This document shows, in pieces, positions 9,064 to 18,763 of a stretch of DNA of 64,000 nt. This stretch comes from Caballeronia sp. dw_276 (GTDB lineage: Bacteria; Pseudomonadota; Gammaproteobacteria; Burkholderiales; Burkholderiaceae): the NCBI RefSeq assembly GCF_018449635.1, contig NZ_JAAVUV010000003.1:124001-188000 (forward strand), given 5' to 3'. The notes under the pieces were generated by a model. That model made no database searches. It was given only the letters and a program-made list of their open reading frames with translations, and was not told the origin of the DNA. Both the position numbers and the translations under genes were made by a program. Positions within the stretch are counted from its first letter, which is position 1, and each line of letters begins with the position of its first letter.

Positions 9064-9849
9064 CTAGCGACGCGCCGCCTCGCCCTTCATAACATTTGAG
9101 AGGTGCTTCAAGTCGATGAACGCGGCGTTCTCCACGCCGCTGATGGCATCGATACGCGTACCGAGTTTTTCCAGCGCCGCGACGATCTCATCCACGCGAT
9201 GCGTCTGCGTTGATGCATGATCGATCAGGCCGTGAATCGCGAGGGAAACGGGGTCATCGGCGTTCGGCGTGATGCCGTAGGCGCAAAAGGCGGATCGCTC
9301 GGGCGAGCACTCTTTCTGCGCCGGTCTTGCCATCGCCGGCATGACCACGCGCGCCGGATTGCCCACCGCCGTTCCACCCGCCGGAACGGGTTTCACCACG
9401 ACCGCGTTCGAACCGATCTTTGCGTCCGCGCCGACCGTGAACGCACCGAGCACTTTGGCGCCCGCACCGACGATCACGCCACGCTCGAGCGTCGGATGCC
9501 GCTTCGCGCCACGCGCGAGCGACGTGCCGCCAAGCGTCACGCCCTGATAAATCGTGCAGTCATCGCCAATAACCGCCGTCTCTCCGATCACCACGCCCAT
9601 CCCGTGATCGATGAACACACGCCGTCCGAGCGTCGCGCCCGGATGGATTTCAATCCCCGTCATGAACCGCGCGAACTGCGAAACGAAGCGTCCGATCCAG
9701 CGCCCGCCCGAAACCCACGACGCATGCGCAATCCGGTGCAGCACGACCGCGTGGAAGCCCGGATAACACGTCACGACTTCCCAGGCGCTGCGGGCGGCGG
9801 GATCGCGCTCGCGGATGGCGGCGATGTCTTCGCGAAGTCGGTTGAACAT
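9064..9849 (-). CDS. cysE: Serine O-acetyltransferase
   Basis: CysE acetylates serine with acetyl-CoA to give O-acetylserine for cysteine synthesis. Its 261 residues carry a left-handed beta-helix of hexapeptide repeats with the family segments [19 protein letters not shown] and [14 protein letters not shown], including the catalytic His of DHGMG. The C-terminal 60 or so residues after the helix form a helical tail. It converges with lpxH with only four bases between the stops and no visible terminator. Confidence 0.95.
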   Translation of the reverse strand: MFNRLREDIAAIRERDPAARSAWEVVTCYPGFHAVVLHRIAHASWVSGGRWIGRFVSQFARFMTGIEIHPGATLGRRVFIDHGMGVVIGETAVIGDDCTIYQGVTLGGTSLARGAKRHPTLERGVIVGAGAKVLGAFTVGADAKIGSNAVVVKPVPAGGTAVGNPARVVMPAMARPAQKECSPERSAFCAYGITPNADDPVSLAIHGLIDHASTQTHRVDEIVAALEKLGTRIDAISGVENAAFIDLKHLSNVMKGEAARR

Positions 9850-10019
9850 GACGGTGGCTCGGTCGGTGATCTGCGGGGTTTATCGCGAATACGCGTGGGC
9901 CTCATTGGCTTTATGGCACAGCACGAATTCGGGAATCGATAGCTTGTTTTGTGCAGATTGTAGGACGAGCCGCCCGGAAACGCGCCGATGCCCCCGCTGG
10001 CAGAACGGTCTGGATCTTG

Positions 10020-10811
10020 TTACCGCTTGACCCGCAAAAGAATGTGCTTGGCAATTCCGCGCAGGATATTCACCTCCTCGTGCTCCAGGCCCGAGCGTGA
10101 AAACAGACGCCTCAATCGTGACATCAGCTTTTTCGGATTGGCCGGATCGAGGAAATCAAGCGCGACGAGCGCCTGCTCGAGATGCGCGTACATGCCTTCG
10201 ATCTCGTCGCTCGGTGCACTCGCGATGGTGGATTCGGCTGCCGCAACCGGAGCCGTTTCAGGTCGATCGAGCAATGCGAGCCGCAATTCATAGGCTAAAA
10301 CCTGAACCGCCTGCGCAAGATTGAGCGAGCTGTACGCGGGATTGGCGGGGATATGCGCAATCGCGCTGCATCGTTCGACGTCCGCATTCGACAAGCCCAC
10401 GCGCTCGTTGCCGAATACCAGTGCGATCGCGCCGCCGCCCCGGCCCTGCTCGCAGGCTTTTGCCACGGCGGGGCGCGGCGCCATCTGCGGCGGCCCGTAC
10501 TCCCGCGTACGGGCTGTGAGCGCGATAGACCAATGAACGCCGCTGAGTGCATCGGCGAGTGTTTCGACGACTTGCGCCGATGCCAGCACGTCATCGGCGC
10601 CCGAGGCCATGGCGATGGCTTCGGGCTCGCGCGTGACAAACGGGATTTTTGGCGCAACCACGACCAGGCGCGAAAATCCCATGGTCTTGAGCGCGCGCGC
10701 TGCTGCGCCGACGTTGCCCGGATGGCTCGGCTCGACGAGCACGAATCGAGTCGATGCAAAGGCGTCGACGGGTTGTTCGGCGGGTTGCGCCGGAGAAATG
10801 GTCGTGTTCAA
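10020..10811 (-). CDS. trmJ: tRNA (cytidine/uridine-2'-O-)-methyltransferase TrmJ
   Basis: TrmJ is a SPOUT-class enzyme that methylates the ribose of position 32 in tRNA anticodon loops. RFVLVEPSHPGNVGAAARALKT is the N-terminal SPOUT signature; LVFGNERVGLSN and IPANPAYSSLNLAQAV form the trefoil-knot SAM site. The C-terminal helical tail is typical. There is no ATG before the conserved core. I use the TTG at 10811 (MNTTISPAQP), giving 263 residues; a GTG at 10910 would add 33 residues of arginine-rich sequence that look non-coding. Neither has a good Shine-Dalgarno, so the start is uncertain. Confidence 0.88.
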   Translation of the reverse strand: MNTTISPAQPAEQPVDAFASTRFVLVEPSHPGNVGAAARALKTMGFSRLVVVAPKIPFVTREPEAIAMASGADDVLASAQVVETLADALSGVHWSIALTARTREYGPPQMAPRPAVAKACEQGRGGGAIALVFGNERVGLSNADVERCSAIAHIPANPAYSSLNLAQAVQVLAYELRLALLDRPETAPVAAAESTIASAPSDEIEGMYAHLEQALVALDFLDPANPKKLMSRLRRLFSRSGLEHEEVNILRGIAKHILLRVKR

Positions 10812-11122
10812 GGGGTGAACGCTTGCAAAAAGATGGGGAAAACCGTCATGGTATCGCCAGACGAGGTTTTTACGGCTTATAAGGCGGCGAAACGCCCATG
10901 ACCCGCGCACTGCCCGACTCGGGTAAAATGCTCGGTTCGCGCGCGCCTTTCGCTGATTTCAGCCAGTAATGACATGGAAAAAGGCGCGTGCATCGCTCTT
11001 CTTCAATTCGTTGCCGTCGACACTTATGTCGATTTTGCCCGCCGGTTGGGCACTTTCCGCTCGGGGTTTCCGGCTTCACGCGCATGGCGTGAAGCGCAAC
11101 CGCCGGGCAAAGGACTCTATTC
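10812..11122. other. Divergent intergenic region between trmJ and suhB
   Basis: This is 311 bases with no supported gene, unless trmJ starts further upstream. A TAAAAT (10924-10929) facing suhB could be a -10, but I see no matching -35. The AAAGGA just before 11123 is the suhB ribosome-binding site. Confidence 0.4.
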
Positions 11123-11923
11123 ATGCATCCGATGCTCAATATTGCTGTCAAGGCTGCTCGCCGCGCCGGACAGATCATCAACCGCGCGTCGCTCGACCTG
11201 GACCGGATCCAGGTCAGCAAAAAGCAGCACAACGACTTCGTGACGGAAGTGGACAAGGCGTCGGAAGCCGCGATCATCGAAACACTGACGACCGCTTATC
11301 CGAAGCACTCCATTCTTGCCGAGGAATCGGGCGAGACCGACAAGGAATCCGAGTTCCAGTGGATCATCGATCCGCTCGACGGCACGACCAACTTCATCCA
11401 CGGCTTCCAGTATTACTGCGTGTCCATCGCGCTTGCCCACAAGGGCATCATCACGCAGGCCGTTGTCTACGATCCCACCCGCAACGACCTCTTCACCGCC
11501 TCGCGCGGCTCGGGCGCCTACCTGAACGAGCGGCGCATTCGCGTGGGCAAGCTGGATCGTCTCGGTGATGCGCTCGTTGGCACCGGATTCCCGTTTCGCG
11601 AAGGCGATGGCCTCGAAGCCTACGGCAAGCTCTTCACGCAGATGACCGAAGCGTGCGCCGGTTTGCGCCGTCCGGGTGCGGCCGCGCTGGATCTTGCGAA
11701 CGTCGCCGCGGGCCGCCTCGATGCATTTTTCGAACAAGGCATCAAGGCGTGGGACGTGGCGGCGGGCAGCCTGCTGATCACGGAAGCGGGCGGACTGGTC
11801 GGCAACTACACGGGCGAGTCGGACTTCCTGCACAAGAGCGAGATTGTCGCGGCGAACCCGAAGGTGTACGCGCAAATGATCAAGATTCTGGATCCTTTCA
11901 CGACCACGCGCGCGAGCGCATAA
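11123..11923 (+). CDS. suhB: Inositol-1-monophosphatase family protein SuhB
   Basis: SuhB is a Mg-dependent inositol monophosphatase; in enterobacteria it also joins the ribosomal antitermination complex with NusA, NusB and NusG. The 266 residues hold all metal motifs: EE in [20 protein letters not shown], and [17 protein letters not shown]. The start [16 protein letters not shown] is conserved, and AAAGGA lies upstream. It faces away from trmJ, and E. coli likewise has suhB next to trmJ, which supports both identifications. Confidence 0.95.
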   Translation: MHPMLNIAVKAARRAGQIINRASLDLDRIQVSKKQHNDFVTEVDKASEAAIIETLTTAYPKHSILAEESGETDKESEFQWIIDPLDGTTNFIHGFQYYCVSIALAHKGIITQAVVYDPTRNDLFTASRGSGAYLNERRIRVGKLDRLGDALVGTGFPFREGDGLEAYGKLFTQMTEACAGLRRPGAAALDLANVAAGRLDAFFEQGIKAWDVAAGSLLITEAGGLVGNYTGESDFLHKSEIVAANPKVYAQMIKILDPFTTTRASA

Positions 11924-11931
11924 GTTGAAAC

Positions 11932-11956
11932 AAAGGCGGCCACGGCCGCCTTTTTT
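11932..11956 (+). terminator. suhB terminator
   Basis: AAAGGCGGC and GCCGCCTTT form a 9-bp stem with a CACG loop, followed by further T to 11956. It starts nine bases after the suhB stop. Confidence 0.88.
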
Positions 11957-12105
11957 GATGGAGCGCGCGGATTGCACCGAATGTCCGCGGCGAGTCTTAC
12001 GCCGGTTCGCCGGCGTTTATGCACACGGCGCCCGCCTCCGCTACAGTGTCCGGTCTGGCCGCTCGCGGCACTTCCTTACCTTCTTGCTGCCGCCCTGCCC
12101 GACAC

Positions 12106-13404
12106 ATGAAAAAAGGCTTTTATACGATCATCGCCGCGCAATTCGTGTCGTCGCTTGCCGACAACGCGCTGCTGATTGCCGCCATCGCGATGCTCTCGGT
12201 GATGCACTCCGCGTCCTGGGTGACGCCGCTGCTGCAGATTTTCTTCACGATCTCATACGTGCTGCTTGCGCCGTTTGTTGGTGCATTCGCGGATTCCATG
12301 CAAAAGCGCCACGTGATGTTCATCTCCAACGCCCTCAAGGCCGGCGGCTGCGCGCTGATGATCCTGGGCGTGCATCCGATGATCGCGTACGGCGTCGTCG
12401 GTCTGGGCGCCGCTGCGTATTCACCCGCCAAATACGGCATTCTCACCGAGCTGCTTCCACCCGAAAAACTGATCCCGGCAAACGCGTGGCTCGAGTCTGC
12501 AACTGTCGGCTCGACCATTCTCGGCACGGTGATCGGCGGCGCGCTGGTCAGCCAGTACGTCGAACATTTCGTGAGCGCGGCGCACCTCGTCCTGATCCGC
12601 TCGGCCGCCGACGCCGCCATGTTCGCGGTGATGGTCGTGTACGCCGCTGCGGCCGTCATCAACATCGGCATTCCCGATACCGGCGCGCGCTACAAAAACC
12701 GGCTGAAGGAACCATCGAAGCTCGTCGGCGATTTCAGGCATGCCTTCAAGGTGCTTTGGGGCGACAAGCTCGCGCAGATTGCGTTGTGGGTAACCACGTT
12801 GCTGTGGGGCGCGGCTGTCACGTTGCAACTGCTCGTCCTCAAATGGGCCGATGCCAATCTCGGCCTGTCGCTCTCAAAGGCGGCGGTGCTGCAAGGTGTG
12901 ACGGGGCTCGGCATTGCGATCGGCGCGAGCGCCGCGGCGGCGTGGGTACCGTTGCGCAGTTCGCTCAAGGTGCTGCCGGTTGGCTTGATCACCGGCGCCG
13001 TCGCCATTTGCATGGCGTTCTATAACAAGGACCTGTTTCCCGCGGGTTCCGGCGTACATCTCGGACCGCTGTTCGTGCCGCTTTACATTCTCGGCGCTTA
13101 TCCGCTGATGATCCTGCTTGGCACGTTGTCGGGATTTTTCATCGTACCGATGAACGCGATCCTGCAACATCGCGGGGCGACGTTGCTGTCAGCAGGCGCA
13201 TCGATCGCGGTACAGAACTTCAACCAGAATCTCGCGGTTTTATCGATGCTCGGCGCCTATGCGCTCCTGCTTACGACCAAACTGCCGGTGGAATGGATCA
13301 TCGTGGTCTTCGGTGTGTTTATTTGCCTGATGATGGGCCTGGCAATGCGGCGCCACGCCCGCAACGAGCGAACGGAAGACCTTGGCGCGCTGGTGGAAGA
13401 GTGA
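12106..13404 (+). CDS. lplT: Lysophospholipid transporter, LplT-type MFS permease
   Basis: The 432-residue product is a major-facilitator protein with about twelve membrane segments. The start MKKGFYTIIAAQFVSSLADNALL and the block GLGAAAYSPAKYGILTELLP are hallmarks of LplT, which moves lysophosphatidylethanolamine inward across the cytoplasmic membrane for re-acylation. In E. coli lplT is paired with the acyltransferase aas; here no acyltransferase is adjacent. Translation could open 29 codons upstream, but that part is not membrane-like and the conserved N-terminus begins at 12106. No clear Shine-Dalgarno is visible. Confidence 0.88.
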   Translation: MKKGFYTIIAAQFVSSLADNALLIAAIAMLSVMHSASWVTPLLQIFFTISYVLLAPFVGAFADSMQKRHVMFISNALKAGGCALMILGVHPMIAYGVVGLGAAAYSPAKYGILTELLPPEKLIPANAWLESATVGSTILGTVIGGALVSQYVEHFVSAAHLVLIRSAADAAMFAVMVVYAAAAVINIGIPDTGARYKNRLKEPSKLVGDFRHAFKVLWGDKLAQIALWVTTLLWGAAVTLQLLVLKWADANLGLSLSKAAVLQGVTGLGIAIGASAAAAWVPLRSSLKVLPVGLITGAVAICMAFYNKDLFPAGSGVHLGPLFVPLYILGAYPLMILLGTLSGFFIVPMNAILQHRGATLLSAGASIAVQNFNQNLAVLSMLGAYALLLTTKLPVEWIIVVFGVFICLMMGLAMRRHARNERTEDLGALVEE

Positions 13405-13515
13405 TAAAACGCAGGGTGCGGGAACGGTATTTGCTGCAAACTCTGTTCGATCGAGAGCCGCGTGACAGAAATGCGCGGATCGAAACAAACCAGGGACACG
13501 TCAAAGGAGCTGCAA

Positions 13516-13884
13516 ATGGGTCTGTTTACACGTTCTACACTCGATAGCAACATCAATGACGCCGCCAAAGTCGGCCAACGTGCCGTGCGTGGCGCAAGCG
13601 ATGTGGTCGATTCGGCCAGCACGCAGTTGCGCGGACTGCTCGACGAGCTCGACAGTTCGATCCGCGATGCGAAAGACGTCAATGTGGATCAGCTGCGCAA
13701 GGATCTGCAGGCCAAGCTGAAGAGCGCACGCTCGCAATTCGACGGCTCGTCTTCGGCAATTGCGGGTCGCCTGAACGATGCTGCCGGTTACGCCGACGAG
13801 TTCGTCCACGACAAGCCGTGGCATACGCTGGGCGCCGTCGCGGGCCTGGCGCTGCTGGTCGGCTTCCTGGCAGGACGTTCGTAA
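13516..13884 (+). CDS. DUF883 (ElaB/YqjD-type) membrane-anchored protein
   Basis: This 122-residue protein resembles ElaB/YqjD, stationary-phase inner-membrane proteins that associate with ribosomes in E. coli. The N-terminal 95 residues are amphipathic helix ([17 protein letters not shown]), and the C-terminus is a [22 protein letters not shown] membrane segment ending RS. The start is set by AAGGAG at 13504-13509, six bases before the ATG. The function here is inferred from family resemblance only. Confidence 0.85.
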   Translation: MGLFTRSTLDSNINDAAKVGQRAVRGASDVVDSASTQLRGLLDELDSSIRDAKDVNVDQLRKDLQAKLKSARSQFDGSSSAIAGRLNDAAGYADEFVHDKPWHTLGAVAGLALLVGFLAGRS

Positions 13885-13905
13885 AAGCTTAAGCACGACC
13901 AAAGC

Positions 13906-13931
13906 AAAAACGCCGGCTTGCCGGCGTTTTT
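13906..13931 (+). terminator. Terminator after the DUF883 gene
   Basis: AAAAACGCCGGC and GCCGGCGTTTTT are 12-base complements almost back to back, with the T-run in the 3' arm. It starts 22 bases after the stop codon. Confidence 0.88.
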
Positions 13932-14074
13932 GCGTAAACGGTCAGGACGCCGGGCAAGACGCGGACGAACGCGCCCAACTCGAGGCTCTCGTTAGCCATC
14001 CGGCCAAAGGTTCGTCATGCGCCCGACGCGGTACACTCGTGCCCTCAGACATTCGCAAAATCCAAGCAATCACG

Positions 14075-16789
14075 ATGGGCACTCAAACCTCCGTTTCCTC
14101 CTCCGCACACGACCTGCACAGCGTCCATGCCGCTGCCACGGTCGACCTGTCGCATCACACTCCAATGATGCAGCAGTACCTGCGAATCAAGGCGGAACAT
14201 CCGGGCACACTCGTGTTTTATCGCATGGGCGACTTCTACGAGCTTTTCTTTGACGATGCAGTCAAAGCCTCTCGACTGCTCGACCTGACCCTGACGCAAC
14301 GCGGCGCATCGGGTGGCAATCCGATCAAAATGGCCGGCATTCCGCACCATTCGTGCGAGCAATACCTCGCCAAGCTCGTGAAGCTCGGCGAGTCGGTCGC
14401 AATCTGCGAACAGATCGGTGACCCGGCGACATCGAAGGGACCGGTCGAGCGCAAGGTCGTGCGAGTGGTCACACCCGGCACGCTCACCGACGCAGCCCTT
14501 CTCTCCGACAAAAACGACGTCTTCCTGTTGGCGCTGTGTCCCGCCCACAACCGCCGCGGTGTTGTAACGAGCGTCGGGCTTGCGTGGCTCAACCTTGCGA
14601 GCGGCGCGTTGCGGCTCGCGGAAGTTGCGCCCGATCAACTTGGCGCCGCGCTCGAAAGAATCCGTCCGGCGGAAACGCTGATGGCCGACTCGTTTTCAGA
14701 TACGAACGCGCCGTTCCAGGTGCCGAACATCGGCGCGACCACGCGCGTTCCTTCATGGCATTTCGACATCGATTCCGGCACGCAACGGTTGTGCGAACAA
14801 CTCGACGTCGCGGGCCTCGACGGTTTCGGCGCCCACTCACTGACCTGCGCATGCGGCGCGGCTGGCGCACTGCTGCTTTACGCCGCCGCAACCCAGGGTC
14901 AGCAATTGCGGCACGTGCGCAGCCTGAAGGTGGAGTACGAGTCGGAGTACATTGGACTGGACCCGGCGACTCGACGCAATCTGGAATTGACCGAAACGCT
15001 GCGCGGTACGGAATCGCCTACGCTTTGCTCTTTGCTCGACACCTGCTGCACGACCATGGGCAGCCGTTTGCTGCGTCACTGGCTGCATCATCCGCCGCGC
15101 GATTCGGCCATAGCCCAAGGACGGCAACGCGCGATCGGCGCATTGCTCGACGCACCGCCTGGCGCAAGCCTCGATGGCCTGCGCTCGGCGCTGCGCCAGA
15201 TTTCGGATATCGAACGAATCACGGGAAGGCTTGCATTGCTTTCGGCGCGCCCGCGCGATCTTTCGAGCCTGCGCGACACGTTCGCCACCCTGCCTCAGCT
15301 TCGTGAACGGCTGGCTCCGGTCAAAGTGCATGCAGCATGGCTGGATCGAATCGATGCCTCGCTCGAACCGCCGCCAGAATGTCTTGAGTTGCTGACCCGC
15401 GCAATCGCAAAGGAACCCGCTGTGCTGATTCGCGACGGCGGCGTGATCGCGCGCGGTTACGACGCGGATCTCGACGAACTGCGCGACATCTCTGAGAACT
15501 GCGACCAGTTCCTGATCGACCTGGAAACGCGTGAGCGCGCACGCACGGGAATCGCGAACCTGCGCGTCGAATACAACAAGGTGCATGGCTTCTATATTGA
15601 AGTCACACGTGGTCAGACGGACAAGGTTCCGGACGACTACCGGCGGCGTCAGACGCTCAAGAATGCCGAGCGCTACATCACGCCGGAGTTGAAGACATTT
15701 GAAGACAAGGCGTTGTCCGCGCAGGACCGTGCGCTCGCCCGCGAACGCATGCTCTATGACGCGCTCCTGCAGACGTTGTTGCCTCATATAGGCGATTGCC
15801 AGCGTGTTGCCGCAGCGCTCGCCGAACTGGATCTGCTGAGCGCATTCGCCGAACGCGCACTCGCGCTCGACTGGGTCGCGCCGGATTTCGCGAACGACTC
15901 GGGCATCGATATCGAGCAAGGGCGGCACCCCGTTGTGGAAGCGCAGGTCGAGCAGTTCATCGCCAATGACTGTTGCCTGAACACCGATCGCAAGCTGCTG
16001 CTGATCACCGGCCCGAACATGGGCGGTAAATCAACGTTCATGCGCCAGACGGCGTTGATTGCGCTACTCGCCTATGTAGGCAGTTATGTGCCGGCCAAGC
16101 GCGCCAGTTTTGGTCCTATCGACCGGATTTTCACGCGCATTGGCGCAGCCGACGACCTCGCGGGCGGACGCTCGACTTTCATGGTCGAGATGACCGAAGC
16201 CGCAGCCATTCTCAACGACGCAACGCCGTCAAGCCTGGTGCTGATGGACGAGATCGGGCGCGGCACATCCACGTTCGACGGCCTCGCGCTCGCCTGGGCA
16301 ATCGCACGGCATCTGCTCTCGCACAACGGCTGCCATACGCTGTTCGCCACGCATTATTTCGAGTTGACCCAGTTGCCGGCCGAGTTCGCGCACGCCGCAA
16401 ACGTGCATTTGTCGGCGGTCGAGCATGATCACGGCATCGTGTTCCTGCATTCGGTCAACGAAGGTCCTGCGAACCAGAGTTACGGCTTGCAAGTGGCGCA
16501 ACTTGCCGGTGTTCCCCCCGCAGTGATCAAGGCGGCCAGAAAACACCTGGCGCATCTGGAGCAGCAGTCCATCGGTCAGGCGTCGCCGCAGTTCGACCTG
16601 TTCGCAGCGCCGCCGCCAGATATCGGCGATCCGAACGAGATCGAAGCTCGCGACGAACCGGCCGCGCCCCACCCGGCACTCGACCGCCTCCGCGCAATCG
16701 ATCCAAACGACGTGCGTCCGCGAGATGCACTCGATTTGCTCTACGAACTACATGAGCTGGCGTCGCACGCTCCGGATGCCTCTCACTAA
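14075..16789 (+). CDS. mutS: DNA mismatch repair protein MutS
   Basis: MutS recognises mismatches and small loops and, with MutL, starts strand-directed repair. It is 904 residues long against about 850 in E. coli; the first 25 or so residues are a non-conserved extension. The mismatch-wedging F-x-E motif is F54-Y-E56 in RMGDFYELF. The ATPase has Walker [10 protein letters not shown] at 646-654, then [12 protein letters not shown] and a conserved ATHYFELT. The start ATG at 14075 follows only a weak CAAG. Earlier in-frame codons exist but overlap the preceding gene's terminator. Confidence 0.97.
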   Translation: MGTQTSVSSSAHDLHSVHAAATVDLSHHTPMMQQYLRIKAEHPGTLVFYRMGDFYELFFDDAVKASRLLDLTLTQRGASGGNPIKMAGIPHHSCEQYLAKLVKLGESVAICEQIGDPATSKGPVERKVVRVVTPGTLTDAALLSDKNDVFLLALCPAHNRRGVVTSVGLAWLNLASGALRLAEVAPDQLGAALERIRPAETLMADSFSDTNAPFQVPNIGATTRVPSWHFDIDSGTQRLCEQLDVAGLDGFGAHSLTCACGAAGALLLYAAATQGQQLRHVRSLKVEYESEYIGLDPATRRNLELTETLRGTESPTLCSLLDTCCTTMGSRLLRHWLHHPPRDSAIAQGRQRAIGALLDAPPGASLDGLRSALRQISDIERITGRLALLSARPRDLSSLRDTFATLPQLRERLAPVKVHAAWLDRIDASLEPPPECLELLTRAIAKEPAVLIRDGGVIARGYDADLDELRDISENCDQFLIDLETRERARTGIANLRVEYNKVHGFYIEVTRGQTDKVPDDYRRRQTLKNAERYITPELKTFEDKALSAQDRALARERMLYDALLQTLLPHIGDCQRVAAALAELDLLSAFAERALALDWVAPDFANDSGIDIEQGRHPVVEAQVEQFIANDCCLNTDRKLLLITGPNMGGKSTFMRQTALIALLAYVGSYVPAKRASFGPIDRIFTRIGAADDLAGGRSTFMVEMTEAAAILNDATPSSLVLMDEIGRGTSTFDGLALAWAIARHLLSHNGCHTLFATHYFELTQLPAEFAHAANVHLSAVEHDHGIVFLHSVNEGPANQSYGLQVAQLAGVPPAVIKAARKHLAHLEQQSIGQASPQFDLFAAPPPDIGDPNEIEARDEPAAPHPALDRLRAIDPNDVRPRDALDLLYELHELASHAPDASH

Positions 16790-16826
16790 CTGCGGGTTTC
16801 AAGCTCATGGGCTCCGCGCGCGACGC

Positions 16827-18110
16827 ATGTCGCGCGCATTCGCTGTTGCATGCATCGTCGTCACGATGCAGACCGCGTACGCCGAAGCAACATCCATGAG
16901 CTTCGCGATTGCATCCGACGTCGTGAACAAACCTGCCGACGAAGCCACGTTGCAGCAAATGCTCGATGCCATCGGACGAGATCGCAATACCTCGTTCATC
17001 GTCTACGACGGCAATCTCAAAAGCGAAGCAGAGCCTTGCCGCGACACGCTGTACAACACGCGCCAGCAGATCTTCGACAGTTCGCGCAAACCTGTGGTCC
17101 TGCTGCCTGGCGGCAACGACTGGGCGTCGTGCAATATTTCGCAAGCGGGAAGTTATGATCCGGTCGAACGCCTGGACTTCATTCGCCAGTTATTTTTCGG
17201 CGACTCGAATTCCCTCGGCCAGACGCCGATCAGTGTGATTCGCGAAAGCGATGTCGCGCGCTTTCGTCCGTTCCGCGAAAACGTCCGATGGCAGGCGAAC
17301 GGCATTGCGTTTATCGGCCTGAACGCACCCGCGCCGAACAACCACTATTCGACTGCCGGTGGACGCAACGGTGAGTTCGAGGATCGCTCGGTCGCCAACG
17401 CGTTCTGGCTCGAACACGCTGTTGAAACAGCGCGCCGTGCCGACATGCGCGCAGTCGTCGTGATCCTTCAGGGCGATCCGGACTTCGCGCGTTACGAACG
17501 ACGCGACCGTTTCGCGTGGCTGCGTTTTTCGCGCGGCGACACATCACGCGATGGCTTTCTCGAACTCAAGCGCAGTCTTGTGAAAGCTGCAGAATCGTTT
17601 CGGGGTCCAATGATTGTGATCCATAATTCCGGCACGCCCATTGCCAAGGGATTTCGTATCGATCAACCCTTGCACAATGACAAGGGCGCCGTCGTGGCGA
17701 ATCTGACGCGAATCGCAATTGGATTGAAGAATCCGCAATCTCAATGGCTCGAAGTCGAATCCGATCTGAACTGGCGGCCGCCCTTTCGTGTCCGTGTCCG
17801 CGATGTAACCATCCGACCGAATACCCAGGTTCAGGGGCTTGCATCCCAGGCATCGGCGCCGGCCGCGTCGTCTGTGCCGGGCGTGGAGAATGGCGCACCA
17901 GGGCCGTCATCCTTTTTCCAGCAGATGCAACCGGTGCAGCAACATCCAGCACCCGCCTCCGCGAGTGATGGCGCGGCGTCCAATAGCGCGCCTCAGATGC
18001 CGCCGTTGCTCAATTCAAATCCGCCGCCAGCTTTGCCTCCGATCCTGAGCACGCCGTCGAATGCAACAACGCCGGCAAGCGGTGCATCGAATCCTGCCAC
18101 TGGACAATGA
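16827..18110 (+). CDS. Secreted calcineurin-like phosphoesterase relative with degenerate metal sites
   Basis: This 427-residue exported protein has no assigned function. MSRAFAVACIVVTMQTAYA|EA is a signal peptide. The body follows a bacterial metallophosphoesterase subfamily whose usual landmarks are D-x-H, DGD-K, PGDNEW and HGDTH. Here they read S30-D31-V-V, Y60-D61-G-N63, GGNDW (95-99) and H266-N-S-G-T270, so several metal-binding His/Asp are missing. The last 90 residues are Pro/Ala/Ser-rich. It starts right after mutS; an ATG at 16776 overlapping the mutS end is the other possible start. I infer a non-catalytic or altered enzyme. Confidence 0.72.
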   Translation: MSRAFAVACIVVTMQTAYAEATSMSFAIASDVVNKPADEATLQQMLDAIGRDRNTSFIVYDGNLKSEAEPCRDTLYNTRQQIFDSSRKPVVLLPGGNDWASCNISQAGSYDPVERLDFIRQLFFGDSNSLGQTPISVIRESDVARFRPFRENVRWQANGIAFIGLNAPAPNNHYSTAGGRNGEFEDRSVANAFWLEHAVETARRADMRAVVVILQGDPDFARYERRDRFAWLRFSRGDTSRDGFLELKRSLVKAAESFRGPMIVIHNSGTPIAKGFRIDQPLHNDKGAVVANLTRIAIGLKNPQSQWLEVESDLNWRPPFRVRVRDVTIRPNTQVQGLASQASAPAASSVPGVENGAPGPSSFFQQMQPVQQHPAPASASDGAASNSAPQMPPLLNSNPPPALPPILSTPSNATTPASGASNPATGQ

Positions 18111-18144
18111 AATAAAACAAAGGCGCAGCATCCTGCCTGCGCCT
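18109..18144 (-). terminator. slyD terminator
   Basis: AGGCGCAG (18121-18128) and CTGCGCCT (18137-18144) form an 8-bp stem. On the minus strand it is followed by TTTGTTTTATTT (down to 18109), so it serves slyD, 46 bases past that stop. Confidence 0.75.
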
Positions 18145-18190
18145 CGTTCCACTTTGCATCAGTGCCCAACTCAGCACCAGCGACAGCGCC

Positions 18191-18730
18191 TCAGTGCAAG
18201 GTAGGACCCGCGTCCTTGCCCGGATCTTCGTCGTCTTCGTCGAGCACTTCCAGGCCATCCAGCCCGTGTGCGTGTTGATGCTCTTTTTCGTCTTCAGTGG
18301 CTTCACGCACTTCCTGCACATTCAGCGCGAAACGCAGCGCCATGCCGGCAAGCGGATGATTGCCGTCGAGCACGACCTTGTCTTCCGCGACATCGGTCAC
18401 GGTATAGATCAGCGAATCGAGTTCGTCTTCGCCATCTTCCGGCGTGCCCTCGAACTGCATGCCGACTTCAAGCGGCTCGGGAAAACGCCCACGCGCCTCC
18501 ACCTTCACGAGATCGGGATCGTACTCGCCGAACGCGTCTTGCGGTTCCAGCTGCAATTGCGTTTGATAGCCGGCTTCCTGACCGTCGAGTGCTTCCTCGA
18601 TCTTGGGGAACGTGCCATCATAGCCGCCGTGCAGATAGACCATCGGCTCGTCGCTTTCCTCGATCAGGTTGCCATGAGCGTCAGACAGCTTATAGGCGAC
18701 TGATACGACGGTGTCTTTTGCGATTTTCAT
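18191..18730 (-). CDS. slyD: FKBP-type peptidyl-prolyl isomerase, SlyD family
   Basis: This 179-residue protein is a cytosolic prolyl isomerase and chaperone. It starts MKIAKDTVVSVAYKLSD and continues through an FKBP fold with the inserted chaperone flap. GNHPLAGMALRFALNVQEVREAT and HQHAHG are characteristic of SlyD. The long His/Cys metal-binding tail of E. coli SlyD is missing, replaced by a short acidic tail (LDEDDEDPG), so nickel storage is unlikely. The start at 18730 follows GGAG by six bases; an upstream ATG at 18742 has no such site. Confidence 0.9.
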   Translation of the reverse strand: MKIAKDTVVSVAYKLSDAHGNLIEESDEPMVYLHGGYDGTFPKIEEALDGQEAGYQTQLQLEPQDAFGEYDPDLVKVEARGRFPEPLEVGMQFEGTPEDGEDELDSLIYTVTDVAEDKVVLDGNHPLAGMALRFALNVQEVREATEDEKEHQHAHGLDGLEVLDEDDEDPGKDAGPTLH

Positions 18731-18763
18731 TGGATTCTCCAAGATACAAGCCTTAATTATACG

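Noticed and set aside
10923-10929. TAAAAT as a suhB promoter
   Set aside because: No -35 at a suitable distance; not strong enough to list as a promoter.
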